Made by a program: the position numbers and the translations under genes | Notes under the pieces: generated by a model | Told to the model about the DNA's origin: nothing | Database searches by the model: none | The model's input: only the letters and a program-made list of their open reading frames with translations | Assembly: GCF_021183625.1 (NCBI RefSeq) | Contig: NZ_CP089214.1 | Coordinates: 4,774,001-4,838,000, forward strand | Reading direction: 5' to 3' | DNA from: Nocardia asteroides | Lineage (GTDB): Bacteria > Actinomycetota > Actinomycetes > Mycobacteriales > Mycobacteriaceae | Length of the DNA: 64,000 nucleotides | Part shown: in pieces, positions 26,486-35,861 of the stretch | How the letters are laid out: every line of letters begins with the position of its first letter | Position numbering within the stretch: position 1 is the first letter of the stretch

Positions 26486-29400
26486 CTACCGGCTCCCCGA
26501 CGGCAGCACCCCGGTGCTGCTCTCCTCCGACGGCGCGGAGACGCTGCGCGCCGAGGCCGCCGCAGTGCGCGACTACCTGCTCGCGCACCCCGGCGCGACC
26601 CCGGACGCCGTCGCGGAGATGCTCTTCCGCACCAGGACGCCGCGCCGCCACCGGGCGCTGGCCATGGTCACCGGCCGCGACGAGTTGCTCGCCGCGCTGG
26701 AGGCGGTCGCGGCGGGCCGCCCGCATCCGTCGGTGGTGGCCGGTGGCAAGCCCGCCATCGCGCGCCGGGTCGGGTACACCTTTCCCGGCCAGGGCAGCCA
26801 GCGCGCCGGCATGGGGCGGATGTACTACGAGCGCTCGCCGGTCTTCAAGGCCGCGGTGGACGAGGCCGAGGAGGTCTTCGACCGACTCTTCGACGTCTCC
26901 CCGCTGACCTACCTGCTGGACGAGGCGCAGGACGGCGAGGAGCGGCTGCGCGTCGTGCAGCCCGCGCTCATGATGCAGATGCTCGGGCTGGCCGCCATGT
27001 GGCGGGCCGCCGGGGTGGAGCCGGCCGCGACGGTCGGGCACAGCCAGGGCGAGATCGCCGCGGGCGTCGTCTCGGACAGCTTCACGCTGGCCGACGCCGT
27101 CCGGGTGGTGACGCTGCGCGGCACCCTGGTCGACGGGCTCGGCATGCGCTTCCGGGCGGAGCGGCGCTCCTTCTCCATGGCGGTGCTCGGTGTCGACCGG
27201 GACGCCTGCGAGGCGCTGCTCGCCCGCACCTCCGGCTTCGCCGAGCTCTCGGTGATCAACTCGGCGCACGTGCTCGTCATCGGCGGCGACCAGCCGGTGC
27301 TCGCGGAGATCGTCGCCGAGCTCACCGCGAAGGGCATCTTCGCCAAGGAGATCCGGGTCGCCTACCCCGCGCACACCTCGCTGGTCAGCGAGTTCCGCGC
27401 CACCTTCTGCGATCCCGCGCTGGTCGCCGAGTTCGACCGGCCGTCCTTCACCGAGGGGCCGATCGAGTGCATCGGCGCCACCCTCGGCGCCGCGCTCACC
27501 GCCGACCTGCCGGTCGGCGACTACTGGTACTGGAACCTGCGCAACACCGTGCGCTTCGACCAGGCCGTCGGGCTCGCCGTCGAGCGCGGCATCGACACCT
27601 TCGTCGAGATCTCCGAGCACCCGACGCTCGCGTTGGCCATGATGGAGAACCTCGGCACCGCCGCGGCGCAGCGCGACTTCCAGGTGCTCGGCACCTCCCG
27701 GCGCACCGCCGACGACCTGCGCGAGTTCACCCGCTCGGTGGCGCAGGTCGCCGTCTCCGACACCGGGTACCGCTGGGACGCGCTGCGCGTCGACGGCCCG
27801 AAGCGGCTGCCGCTGCTCGACTTCCCGCACACCGTCACCGGCGGCAAGCACCTGTGGGCCGTGCGCGATTACAGCGCCGCGCCGGTCGAGCCGGAGCCGG
27901 TTCCCGCGCCGGTGCACCGGCTGGTCGAGCGGTGGAAGCCGCTTGGCAAGCGGAGACTGGTGCCGCCGCGCACGATCGCGGTGCTCGACTACAGCGGGCA
28001 CTGCGCTGACCTGGTCACCGCGATCGGCAGCGCCGCTCCCCGGCACGGGGCGACCGTGGTCGACCGCACCGCGGGGCACGACACCCTGGTCGTCCTGGTC
28101 CCGCCGGCCGGCGCGAGTGTCGCCGCCGTCGAACCGCTCGCCGAATTCGCGGCGCTCCCGGCGCTGCTCACCGACCTCGGCGGGGTCACCGACGTCTGGC
28201 TGGTCACCGCCGGTGGCGAGGCCGTGCTCGACGGCGAGACCCCGGACCCGTTCCACGCCGCCGCGCAGGCCGCCTACCGCTGCCTGGCCGCCGAGCACAT
28301 CGGCACCGCACTGCGCCACCTCGACCTGCCGGCCGCCAGCACTCCGGAGGAGCAGGCCAAGGCGCTGGTCGGCGCGGTGCACGCGGCCGGTGAGCCGGAG
28401 CTCGCGGTCCGCGCGGGCAAGGTGTACGCCAAGCGGCTCGGCACCGCGGACGACCTGCAACCGCTCGACCTCACCGGCCGCACCGAGATCGTGATCGTCG
28501 GCGGCACCGGCGAACTCGGCCTCGACTTCGCCGAGCGTTTCGCGCGGGCCGGCGCCGGGCGGGTCACCCTGGTGAGCCGCTCCGGCGGCTCACCCCGGGC
28601 CCGGGCACGGATCGAGGAGCTGCGCGAACTCGGCGGCACCGAGATCGCCGTGCGCCCCTGCGACGTCACCGACGAGGCGGCGGTGCGCGAACTCGGCGCC
28701 GGTTTCGACGGCAGGCCGGTCGACCTCGTGGTGCACGCCGCCGTCGACTACGCCGCCGCCGGCACCGCCCCGACCCCGGCGGCGGTGCGCGCAGCCGCCC
28801 TGCCGAAGAGCACCGCGCTCGCGCACCTGGTCCGGCACCTGCCGCGCACCGCCGACGCGCGCATCGTGCTGTGCTCCTCGCTCTCCGCCACCATCGGCGG
28901 CCGCGGCCACTTCGTCTACGCCGCCGTGAACCGGCTGCTCGACGCCGCCGCCGCCGGGTACCGCGCCGACGGCATCGCGGTCACCTCGGTGCAGTGGGGG
29001 CTCTGGCGCGCGGTCGGCGCCGACCGGGCCGACGCGCTCGCCGCCATCACCGGCACCGGCCTGCTGCCCATGGACCCGGCCGCTGCCATCACCGCCGGCA
29101 TCACCGCCGAACCCGGCAATGCCCTGGTCGCCGCCGCCGACTGGGCCAGGATCAGCGACCTCTTCGGGCTCTTCGGTATGGCGCCGCTCTTCGCCGATCT
29201 GGAGATCGACGCCCCGGCCCCGGCCGGAAGCGCGGCGCCGACCTCCGGCGTGCCGGGGACGACGGCGGCCGGGCCCACCGGCTCGGCCGGAGCCGGGAAC
29301 ACCCCCGGCGCCACCGCCGATTCCCCCGCGGGCACGGCGGAGACCGTGCGCGTCGCCCTGCGCACCGTCATGGGCATGGAACCGAACGACGACATCGACG

Positions 29401-29549
29401 GCACCACCCCGCTGGTCGCGCTCGGCCTCGACTCATTGCAGGCACTCGACCTGCGCAAACGCATCGAGACCGACCTGAGCCGCGACCTCCCGGTGACCGC
29501 CATCCTCGGCGGCGCCTCGCTCGACGAGGTGGTCGCCCTGCTCGGCTGA
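26478..29549 (+). CDS. mbtD: Polyketide synthase AT-KR-ACP, MbtD type
   Basis: A 1023-aa PKS starting at GTG 26478, 8 bp inside the ketosynthase gene. It has an acyltransferase (about 90-430; TFPGQGSQ, then GHSQGE near 188 with the acyl-enzyme Ser), a ketoreductase (about 660-890; cofactor loop GGTGELG near 675, catalytic Ser in CSSLSA and Tyr in FVYAAVN), an Ala/Pro/Gly-rich linker, and an ACP (about 945-1020; LGLDSLQAL). There is no ketosynthase, dehydratase or enoylreductase. With the preceding KS it forms one module that yields a beta-hydroxy acyl unit, as in mycobactin. The substrate loop reads YPAH, which is neither the usual malonyl HAFH nor methylmalonyl YASH, so the extender is not predicted. 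Confidence 0.92.
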   Translation: MADYRLPDGSTPVLLSSDGAETLRAEAAAVRDYLLAHPGATPDAVAEMLFRTRTPRRHRALAMVTGRDELLAALEAVAAGRPHPSVVAGGKPAIARRVGYTFPGQGSQRAGMGRMYYERSPVFKAAVDEAEEVFDRLFDVSPLTYLLDEAQDGEERLRVVQPALMMQMLGLAAMWRAAGVEPAATVGHSQGEIAAGVVSDSFTLADAVRVVTLRGTLVDGLGMRFRAERRSFSMAVLGVDRDACEALLARTSGFAELSVINSAHVLVIGGDQPVLAEIVAELTAKGIFAKEIRVAYPAHTSLVSEFRATFCDPALVAEFDRPSFTEGPIECIGATLGAALTADLPVGDYWYWNLRNTVRFDQAVGLAVERGIDTFVEISEHPTLALAMMENLGTAAAQRDFQVLGTSRRTADDLREFTRSVAQVAVSDTGYRWDALRVDGPKRLPLLDFPHTVTGGKHLWAVRDYSAAPVEPEPVPAPVHRLVERWKPLGKRRLVPPRTIAVLDYSGHCADLVTAIGSAAPRHGATVVDRTAGHDTLVVLVPPAGASVAAVEPLAEFAALPALLTDLGGVTDVWLVTAGGEAVLDGETPDPFHAAAQAAYRCLAAEHIGTALRHLDLPAASTPEEQAKALVGAVHAAGEPELAVRAGKVYAKRLGTADDLQPLDLTGRTEIVIVGGTGELGLDFAERFARAGAGRVTLVSRSGGSPRARARIEELRELGGTEIAVRPCDVTDEAAVRELGAGFDGRPVDLVVHAAVDYAAAGTAPTPAAVRAAALPKSTALAHLVRHLPRTADARIVLCSSLSATIGGRGHFVYAAVNRLLDAAAAGYRADGIAVTSVQWGLWRAVGADRADALAAITGTGLLPMDPAAAITAGITAEPGNALVAAADWARISDLFGLFGMAPLFADLEIDAPAPAGSAAPTSGVPGTTAAGPTGSAGAGNTPGATADSPAGTAETVRVALRTVMGMEPNDDIDGTTPLVALGLDSLQALDLRKRIETDLSRDLPVTAILGGASLDEVVALLG

Positions 29550-29599
29550 GCATCCCCCGGCCGGAGCGGCCGGGACCATTTCCGGAAGGGGAGCACGAC

Positions 29600-30559
29600 G
29601 TGACAGGAAGTAGCGCCGACCCGGCCATCGTGGTCGACTCGGTGCGCAAGCGCTTCGGCGAGGTACACGCGCTACGCGGGATCAGCTTCAGCGTCCCCGC
29701 CGGCAGCGTGCTCGGCGTGCTCGGGCCGAACGGCGCGGGCAAGACCACCACCGTCTCGGTGCTCTCCACCCTGGTCGTGCCGGATTCCGGCCGGGCGACC
29801 GTCGCCGGGTTCGACGTGGTGCGCGATCCCGACGCGGTGCGCGGCTCGATCATGCTCACCGGCCAGTACGCCGCGCTGGACGAGATGCTCACCGGCCGGG
29901 AGAACCTGGTGCTCTTCGGCAGGCTGATGGGGCTGCGCCGCAGGGCCGCGCGGGCGAAGGCCGACGAGCTGCTCGCCCGCTTCGACCTGGAGGATTCGGC
30001 CGACCGGCGGGTCGGGCAGTACTCCGGCGGCATGCGCAGGCGGATCGACATCGCCTGCGGCCTGGTCCGCCCGCCGAAGGTGGTCTTCCTGGACGAGCCG
30101 ACCACCGGGCTCGACCCGGTGTCGAGGCAGGGCCTGTGGACGCTGGTGCGCGAGCTCAGGGAGCAGGGCGTCACCATCCTGCTCACCACCCAGTACCTGG
30201 AGGAGGCGGACGTCCTCAGCGACAACATCATCGTCGTCGACCGGGGCACCGTCATCGCCGAGGGCAGCGCCGACCAGCTCAAGGCGCGCTCCGGCGCCAG
30301 CTTCTGCGAGGTCGTCCCGGCGGACATCACCCAGCTGGCCGCCGCCACCGAGGTGCTCGCCGGGCTCGGCACCCCCACCGTCGCCGCGACCGCCGACCGG
30401 GTCTCGATCCCCGCCCCGGACGGCGCCGCCACCCTCTCCGAGGCGCTGCGCAGGCTGGAGGCGGCGGGCATCCCGCTGATCGATATCGCGCTGCGCCGCC
30501 CCTCGCTGGACGAGGTCTTCATCGAGCTGACCGAGAAGCCCGCCGAGGTGCCCGCGTGA
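29600..30559 (+). CDS. ABC transporter ATPase, DrrA-like exporter subunit
   Basis: A 319-aa ATPase with Walker A GPNGAGKTTT (near 43), signature YSGGMRRR (near 142) and Walker B VVFLDEPT (near 163), followed by a C-terminal extension of about 80 residues typical of DrrA/CcmA-type drug exporters. GTG 29600 is chosen because GGAAGGGGAG lies 7 bp upstream and the ABC domain begins within 15 residues of it. It overlaps the first permease gene by 4 bp. The position at the end of the siderophore operon suggests export of the siderophore; this is inferred. Confidence 0.9.
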   Translation: MTGSSADPAIVVDSVRKRFGEVHALRGISFSVPAGSVLGVLGPNGAGKTTTVSVLSTLVVPDSGRATVAGFDVVRDPDAVRGSIMLTGQYAALDEMLTGRENLVLFGRLMGLRRRAARAKADELLARFDLEDSADRRVGQYSGGMRRRIDIACGLVRPPKVVFLDEPTTGLDPVSRQGLWTLVRELREQGVTILLTTQYLEEADVLSDNIIVVDRGTVIAEGSADQLKARSGASFCEVVPADITQLAAATEVLAGLGTPTVAATADRVSIPAPDGAATLSEALRRLEAAGIPLIDIALRRPSLDEVFIELTEKPAEVPA

Positions 30560-31326
30560 CGGGCGCCGTCGAGCGGGTGCCCGCGAGCCTGCAGTGGACC
30601 GCGCTCAGCGAGCGCGGCATCAGGGCCGCGCTGCGCGAGGGCGACCTGATCCTCGCCTTCGCCTCCCCGCTCACCTTCTTCGTCTGCATCTACGTGCCGC
30701 TGCGCCGCTCCATGGAAGCGGGCGGCATCGACTACGCGCAGTACCTGGCACCGCTCATCGTGGTGCAGGCCATGTTCTTCACCGCCATGTTCGCAGGCGA
30801 CCGCGCCGCGCGGGAGGTGCGGGGCGGCATGGGAACCCGGCTGCGGGCCATGCCGGTGCGCGCCTGGGTGCCGCCCGCCGCGCGCATCTCGGCCAACCTG
30901 GTGCGCGCGCTCGCCGCCCTGGCCGGGGCGCTCGTGGTCGGCACGCTGTTCGGGTTCCGCTTCGACGGGGCCGGCCACACGCTCGCCTTCGTGCTGCTCA
31001 CGCTGGCCTTCGGCACCGCGGTCATCCTGGCCGCCGACGCGCTCGGCACCGCCACCGCCAATCCGGAGCTTGGCGCGACGGTGCTCTTCGCGCCGCAGCT
31101 GCTGCTGCTCATGATGTCGACCGGTTTCGTCCCGGCCGATGGGTTCCCCGGCTGGATCCAGCCCTTCGTGCGGAACCAGCCGGTCTCGCAGGTGGCGGGG
31201 GCGCTGCGCGAGCTGGCCGATGGCAGCGCCACCGCCACCACCGCGGTGGCGACGGCCTGGGTGGCCGGGCTGGTGCTGCTGGCCGCCACCGCGGCCGTTC
31301 GAGCCGAGCGGAGGCGCAGGCGGTGA
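30556..31326 (+). CDS. ABC-2 type permease, exporter subunit 1 (DrrB-like)
   Basis: A 256-aa membrane protein with six predicted hydrophobic segments (around residues 31-50, 60-78, 112-131, 140-160, 170-190 and 222-245) and the ABC-2 layout, including the late GFVPADGFPGW loop and VRNQPVSQV stretch common to DrrB-type permeases. GTG 30556 overlaps the ATPase stop, and its own stop overlaps the next permease. It probably forms a heterodimer with the second permease. Confidence 0.87.
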   Translation: MTGAVERVPASLQWTALSERGIRAALREGDLILAFASPLTFFVCIYVPLRRSMEAGGIDYAQYLAPLIVVQAMFFTAMFAGDRAAREVRGGMGTRLRAMPVRAWVPPAARISANLVRALAALAGALVVGTLFGFRFDGAGHTLAFVLLTLAFGTAVILAADALGTATANPELGATVLFAPQLLLLMMSTGFVPADGFPGWIQPFVRNQPVSQVAGALRELADGSATATTAVATAWVAGLVLLAATAAVRAERRRRR

Positions 31327-32087
31327 CCCCCCTGATCGATCAGAGCCTGGTCGAGACCGGCAGGCTGCTGCGCCGCTGGAGCAGGCAGCAGGAGGTGCTC
31401 ACCACCACGCTGCTGCTGCCGATCCTGCTGCTGCTCATGTTCGAGCTGGTGCTCGGCAAATCGCTCACCCCGCCCGGCGGGGCCGAGCCGATCTACGGCT
31501 TCGTGCCGATGATCGCGGTGGCCGGCGCCATGTACGGCGCCACCGGCACCGGGCTCTCGCTCTACGGCGAGCGGCAGAGCGGGCTGCTGCGCCGCTTCTG
31601 GGTGCTTCCGGTGCACCGCTCGGCGGGGCTGATCGGCCGGTTGCTCGCCGAGTGCGCGCGGGCACTCGCCGCCACCGTCGTCGTCCTGGTGGTCGGCGTG
31701 CTGCTCGGGCTGCGCTTCCACGAGGGCGTGCTCGGGGCGCTCGGCGCGGTGCTGGTCCCGGTGCTGGTGATCGCGGGCTTCACCCCGATGGTCATCGTGG
31801 TCGGGGTCAGCGCGATCGGCGACAAGGTGGTGCAGATCTTCGCCGCCGTGCTGCTGCTCGCCATGTTCTTCAACTCCGGGTTCGTGCCGGTGGAGAACTA
31901 CCCGGAGTGGTTGCGGCCGATCGTCCGGGGGCAGCCGATCAGCTGCGCGGTGGAGGCGATGCGCGGGCTGCTGCTCGGTGGGCCGGTCGCGGGGCCGCTG
32001 GCGCAGACCGTCGCGTGGTCGGTGGGGCTCACCGCGGTCTTCGGGTTCCTCGCGGTGCGCGGGTACCGAGCGGCCGCCCGGCAGTGA
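31323..32087 (+). CDS. ABC-2 type permease, exporter subunit 2 (DrrB/DrrC-like)
   Basis: A 254-aa membrane protein with about six hydrophobic segments and the same C-terminal pattern as its neighbour (SGFVPVENYPEWLRPIVRG, then QPISCAVEA), so the two arose from a common ABC-2 ancestor. GTG 31323 lies in a GTGA overlap. It is the last gene of the forward siderophore operon; the convergent binding-lipoprotein gene ends only 2 bp away and no terminator hairpin fits between them. Confidence 0.87.
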   Translation: MTPLIDQSLVETGRLLRRWSRQQEVLTTTLLLPILLLLMFELVLGKSLTPPGGAEPIYGFVPMIAVAGAMYGATGTGLSLYGERQSGLLRRFWVLPVHRSAGLIGRLLAECARALAATVVVLVVGVLLGLRFHEGVLGALGAVLVPVLVIAGFTPMVIVVGVSAIGDKVVQIFAAVLLLAMFFNSGFVPVENYPEWLRPIVRGQPISCAVEAMRGLLLGGPVAGPLAQTVAWSVGLTAVFGFLAVRGYRAAARQ

Positions 32088-32089
32088 CG

Positions 32090-33010
32090 TCAGCCCGCGG
32101 CCCGCTGGAGGGCGGGCTCGAGGCGGTTCAGCAGATAGGGCACGGAAAGGGCGGTCGGGTACTCCAGCCCGGCCAGCTCCACCGGGTCGAGCAGCACCGC
32201 GGTGCCGTTCCGCACGGCGCTGAGCTCGCCGTAGCCGGGGAGCGCGGCGGCGTCCGCGCCCGTGCCGGGGGAGTGGCCGATGACCAGGACGTCGGCGTTC
32301 AGCTCGGCGAGCCGGTCCACCGGGAGCAGCACCCGACCCTGGTCGCCGGGGAGCGCCGCGAGGGCCTCCGGGAGCCGCATGCCGAGCCGGGTGAAGAGCT
32401 CCAGCGCGGGCGCGGCCGGGTCGACGGCAACGATGAGCTGCCCGGGTCCGGCCAGCCACGCCACCGCTACCGTGCGCCCGCGCACCCCGCCCGCCTGCGC
32501 CGCGAACCGGTCCAGCCTGCGGTCGACCGCCGCGATCACCTCGTCCGCCTCGTCCGGCTCGCGCAGCGCCGCACCAAGCGCGCGCACCTGGTCCCGCCAG
32601 CGCCCGACCGGCGCGCCGTCCAGCGCGGGGACCGTCGGCGCGATCGAGGTCAGCTCCAGGTACGTGCTCGGCGAACCGAGCGCACCCTCCACCAGGATCA
32701 GCTCCGGCCGCAGCTCCTTGACCTGCTGACCCAGTGGCTTCGCCGGGTCGATGCCGGTCGCTGCCCCCGCGCTCGACCGCCAGGGCGGCACCGTCCCCGC
32801 CACGTCGGTCAACTGCCCAACCGGCGTCACGCCGAGCGCGAGCGCCGCGTCCGACCACTGCGCTCCGAGCGCCACCACCCGCACCGGTGTCCGCTCGAGC
32901 ACGGTCTCGCCCTGCGCGTGGGGTACCCGCACCGCTCCCTCGACACTTCGCTCCGGCAGCTGGCAACCGACCAGCAGCAGGGCCGCTGCCACGAGCACCG
33001 CGATGCGCAC
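32090..33010 (-). CDS. Second FecB-like iron-siderophore-binding lipoprotein
   Basis: A 306-aa lipoprotein related to the one at 7256: signal VAALLLVGC with the lipid Cys near residue 16, then VRVVALGAQWSDAALALGV and LRPELILVEGA in the same places as in its paralogue. GTG 33010 is fixed by a strong GGAGGGAG about 6 bp upstream and by the signal peptide; the reading frame stays open far upstream but without coding character. It is transcribed against the siderophore operon and no iron box is evident in the 81 bp before it. It probably binds a ferric siderophore outside the membrane, perhaps with different affinity or ligand. Confidence 0.87.
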   Translation of the reverse strand: MRIAVLVAAALLLVGCQLPERSVEGAVRVPHAQGETVLERTPVRVVALGAQWSDAALALGVTPVGQLTDVAGTVPPWRSSAGAATGIDPAKPLGQQVKELRPELILVEGALGSPSTYLELTSIAPTVPALDGAPVGRWRDQVRALGAALREPDEADEVIAAVDRRLDRFAAQAGGVRGRTVAVAWLAGPGQLIVAVDPAAPALELFTRLGMRLPEALAALPGDQGRVLLPVDRLAELNADVLVIGHSPGTGADAAALPGYGELSAVRNGTAVLLDPVELAGLEYPTALSVPYLLNRLEPALQRAAG

Positions 33011-33091
33011 CGCTTCTCCCTCCGTTCCGGGCAGGGTGCCCGGTGATCGGGACCGTATGCGACCAGCGCCGCGGTCTGCTTCACTCCATCG

Positions 33092-33844
33092 ATGGCAGAG
33101 GCTCGCTACGACCGCACCGGCCGCACCTACACCGCCACCCGCCGCCCCGACCCGCGGATCGCGGCCCGGCTGCGCGCCGCGCTCGGCTCCGCGCGCAGCG
33201 TACTGAACGTCGGCGCGGGCACCGGCTCCTACGAACCGCCCGGCACCGTGCTCGCGGTCGAGCCGAGCGCGGTCATGATCGGCCAGCGCCCGCCCGGCGC
33301 GGCGCCCGCGGTGCGCGGCGTCGCGGAGGCCCTTCCGCTGCCCGACGATTCGGTGGACGCCGCGCTCGCGGTGCTCACTGTGCACCACTGGGCCGACGTC
33401 CCCGCCGGGCTGGCCGAGCTGCGCCGGGTGGCCCGCCGCCGGGTCGTCCTTCTCACCTGGGACCACACCGTCACCGCCGATTTCTGGCTGCTCCGCGAGT
33501 ACCTGCCCGCCGCCGCGGCGACCGACGCCGCGCTCGCGGTGCCGGTCGCCGAGGTCGCCGAGTGGCTCGGCGCGGCCGTGCATGCGGTGCCGGTGCCGTG
33601 GGACTGCGCCGACGGCTTCGCCTGCGCCTTCTGGCGCCGCCCGGAGGCGTACCTCGACCCGCTGGTCCGGGCGGGCGCCTCCATGTTCAGCCTCACCCCG
33701 GAGCCCGAACTCCGCACCGGCCTCGACCGGCTCGCCGCCGACCTCGCCGACGGCAGCTGGCACCGCCGCCACGCCGAGCTGCTCGACCGCACCGAACTCG
33801 ACCTCGGCTACCGCCTGCTGACCGCCGAGCTCAGAGCAGGCTGA
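33092..33844 (+). CDS. Class I SAM-dependent methyltransferase
   Basis: A 250-aa protein with the UbiE/COQ5-like layout: motif I VLNVGAGTGSYEP (near 37), an acidic residue in VLAVEPS, LPLPDDSVDAALAVLTVHHW (motifs II-III) and a WRRPEAYLDPLVRAG segment. The substrate is unknown. It is divergent from the binding lipoprotein (81-bp gap) and overlaps the M13 peptidase gene tail-to-tail by 14 bp. A role in siderophore tailoring is possible but nothing in the sequence shows it. Confidence 0.85.
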   Translation: MAEARYDRTGRTYTATRRPDPRIAARLRAALGSARSVLNVGAGTGSYEPPGTVLAVEPSAVMIGQRPPGAAPAVRGVAEALPLPDDSVDAALAVLTVHHWADVPAGLAELRRVARRRVVLLTWDHTVTADFWLLREYLPAAAATDAALAVPVAEVAEWLGAAVHAVPVPWDCADGFACAFWRRPEAYLDPLVRAGASMFSLTPEPELRTGLDRLAADLADGSWHRRHAELLDRTELDLGYRLLTAELRAG

Positions 33845-35861
33845 CCCGCTGATCCTCCGGCAGGAACAGCGTGTCCCCGTCCTTCACCTCGAAGGTCTGG
33901 TAGAACTCCGCGACGTTGCGCACCACCTGGTTGCAGCGGAACTCGCCGGGCGCGTGCGTGTCCTGCAGCATCCGCACCGCCACCGCCTCGGTCATCTTCT
34001 CCCGCCAGTTGCGGGCCCAGGAGAGGAACATCGTGCGGTAGTCCGGCTGCTGCCCGGCGCGCTCGGCGGCGCGGCGGTAGGCGGCGAAGGCGATCTGCAG
34101 CCCGCGCACGTCGGCCAGGTTCTCGCCGACGGTGAGTTTGCCGTCCACGTGCTGGCTCGGCTCCAGCCCCTCCGGCACCAGCACGTCGTACTGGGCGACG
34201 AGCTGGTCGGTCTTTGCCTCGAAGGCGTCCAGGTCCGCCGGGGTCCACCAGTCGCGGCGGTTGCCGTCGCCGTCGTACTTGGAGCCCTGGTCGTCGAAGC
34301 CGTGTCCGATCTCGTGGCCGATGGTCGAGCCGACCGCGCCGTAGTTCACCGCGTCCAGCGCGTCCTTGTCGAAGAACGGCGGCTGCAGGTAGGCGGCGGG
34401 GAAGACGATCTGGTTGGTGGTCGCCGAGTAGTAGGCGTTCACCGTCTGCGGCGACATCGCCCACTCGCTCTTGTCCACCGGCGTGCCGAGCCGGGCGAAG
34501 GCCCGCTTCACCTCGAACGCGTTCACCGCGAGCAGCGACTCCACGAGCTTGCCGCGGGTGATCTCCAGCGTCGAGTAGTCCACCCACTTGTCCGGGTAGC
34601 CGATCTTGGTGTCGATCTTCTCCAGCTTGGCCAGCGCCTCGCGCCTGGTGGGCTCGGACATCCAGGACGAGTTGGTGAAGCTCTCCCGGTAGGCCGCCAT
34701 CAGGTCGTCGACCATGACGAGGGCCCGCTCCTTGGCCTCGGCCGGGAAATGCTTCTCCACATACAGCTTGCCGAGCTGCTCGCCGAGGTTGGAGTCGACC
34801 ACCCCGACGGCCGACTTCCACATCTCCGGCTTCTGCTCCAGCCCGCTGAGCTGCTTGCCGAAGAAGTCGAAGCGGGCATCCGCGATGGCGGCGGGCAGGA
34901 ACCGGGCGTAGGCCTGGATCACGCTCAGCTTCAGGTAGTCGCGCCAGACCGCGATATCCACCTCCGCCCAGAGCGCACCGGCCGCGGTCACGAAGGAGGG
35001 CTGCCCCACCACGATCTTGTCGAAGAGCGATTTCGGCCGGTCGGTGTTCCCGGCCAGCCACGGCTCCCAGTCGAACTGCGGCGCGAGCGCCGTCAGCTCG
35101 GTCCAGGACATCAGGTTGTAGGTGGCGTCGGTGTCGCGCAGCCGGACGTTGTCCCAGTGCGCGGCGGCGATCCGCCGCTCCAGGTCGAGCAGCCGCTGCG
35201 CCACCCCGGCCGGGTCGGGCAGCCCGGCGCCCGCCGCGGCCTTCTGCAGGTAGGTCTGGTAGCCGGCCAGGTCCTCGGCGAACTCCGGCTTGCGGTAGTA
35301 CTGCTCGTCCAGGCCGAGCCCGGACTGCCCGATGCTCGGGATGTACTGGGTCGAGTTCTTCCGGTCGATGCCGATGCCCATGCCGATCAGCCCGCCGATC
35401 GGCAGCGCGGCCATCACCTTCGCCAGCTCGGGCTTGCCCGGCGCCCTGTCGATCTGCTCGAACAACCCGGCCAGCGGGGTCAACCCGAGCCGCTCGATCT
35501 CGGCCAGGTCGAGCCGGGCGTCGTAGAGGTCGCGGAGCTGCTGCGCCTCCGAGCCGGGCGCCGGGTCGGCGATGCTCTCGATGAGCTCGCGCAGCTGCAA
35601 CTCGGTGCGCTCGGTCGCCTCGGTGATCGCGCCGACCTGTGCCTTGTCCGGCGGCAGCTGGAACTCGCGCAGCCAGCGCCCGTTGACGTGCCGGTAGAGG
35701 TCGTCCTGCGGCCGGATGGCGTCGTCCGCGCCGCCCATGTCCACCCCGGTCAGCCGCACCGGCGCCTCCTCGGCCGAGCAGGACGCCAGGTAGACGGCCG
35801 CGGGCACGACACCGAGCGCGACCAGGAACGCGCGCCGGTCCAACCGGCCGGATGCAGTCAC
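33831..35861 (-). CDS. M13-family zinc endopeptidase (PepO/Zmp1-like), Tat-type lipoprotein
   Basis: A 676-aa neprilysin-type metallopeptidase. Zinc ligands are in HEIGHGFDDQG (near 522) with the third ligand in GENLADVRG; the NAYYS substrate-binding motif precedes them and a C-terminal FRCNQVVRN carries the family's conserved Arg. GTG 35861 is chosen because it gives a compact signal: RLDRRAFLVALG resembles a twin-arginine motif, followed by a hydrophobic core and lipobox YLASC (Cys near 29). That predicts export folded, with lipid anchoring. Mycobacterial Zmp1 belongs to the same family and is linked to infection; whether this is its orthologue is not clear. It lies just upstream of, and divergent to, the rplN promoter. 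Confidence 0.92.
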   Translation of the reverse strand: MTASGRLDRRAFLVALGVVPAAVYLASCSAEEAPVRLTGVDMGGADDAIRPQDDLYRHVNGRWLREFQLPPDKAQVGAITEATERTELQLRELIESIADPAPGSEAQQLRDLYDARLDLAEIERLGLTPLAGLFEQIDRAPGKPELAKVMAALPIGGLIGMGIGIDRKNSTQYIPSIGQSGLGLDEQYYRKPEFAEDLAGYQTYLQKAAAGAGLPDPAGVAQRLLDLERRIAAAHWDNVRLRDTDATYNLMSWTELTALAPQFDWEPWLAGNTDRPKSLFDKIVVGQPSFVTAAGALWAEVDIAVWRDYLKLSVIQAYARFLPAAIADARFDFFGKQLSGLEQKPEMWKSAVGVVDSNLGEQLGKLYVEKHFPAEAKERALVMVDDLMAAYRESFTNSSWMSEPTRREALAKLEKIDTKIGYPDKWVDYSTLEITRGKLVESLLAVNAFEVKRAFARLGTPVDKSEWAMSPQTVNAYYSATTNQIVFPAAYLQPPFFDKDALDAVNYGAVGSTIGHEIGHGFDDQGSKYDGDGNRRDWWTPADLDAFEAKTDQLVAQYDVLVPEGLEPSQHVDGKLTVGENLADVRGLQIAFAAYRRAAERAGQQPDYRTMFLSWARNWREKMTEAVAVRMLQDTHAPGEFRCNQVVRNVAEFYQTFEVKDGDTLFLPEDQRVSLL

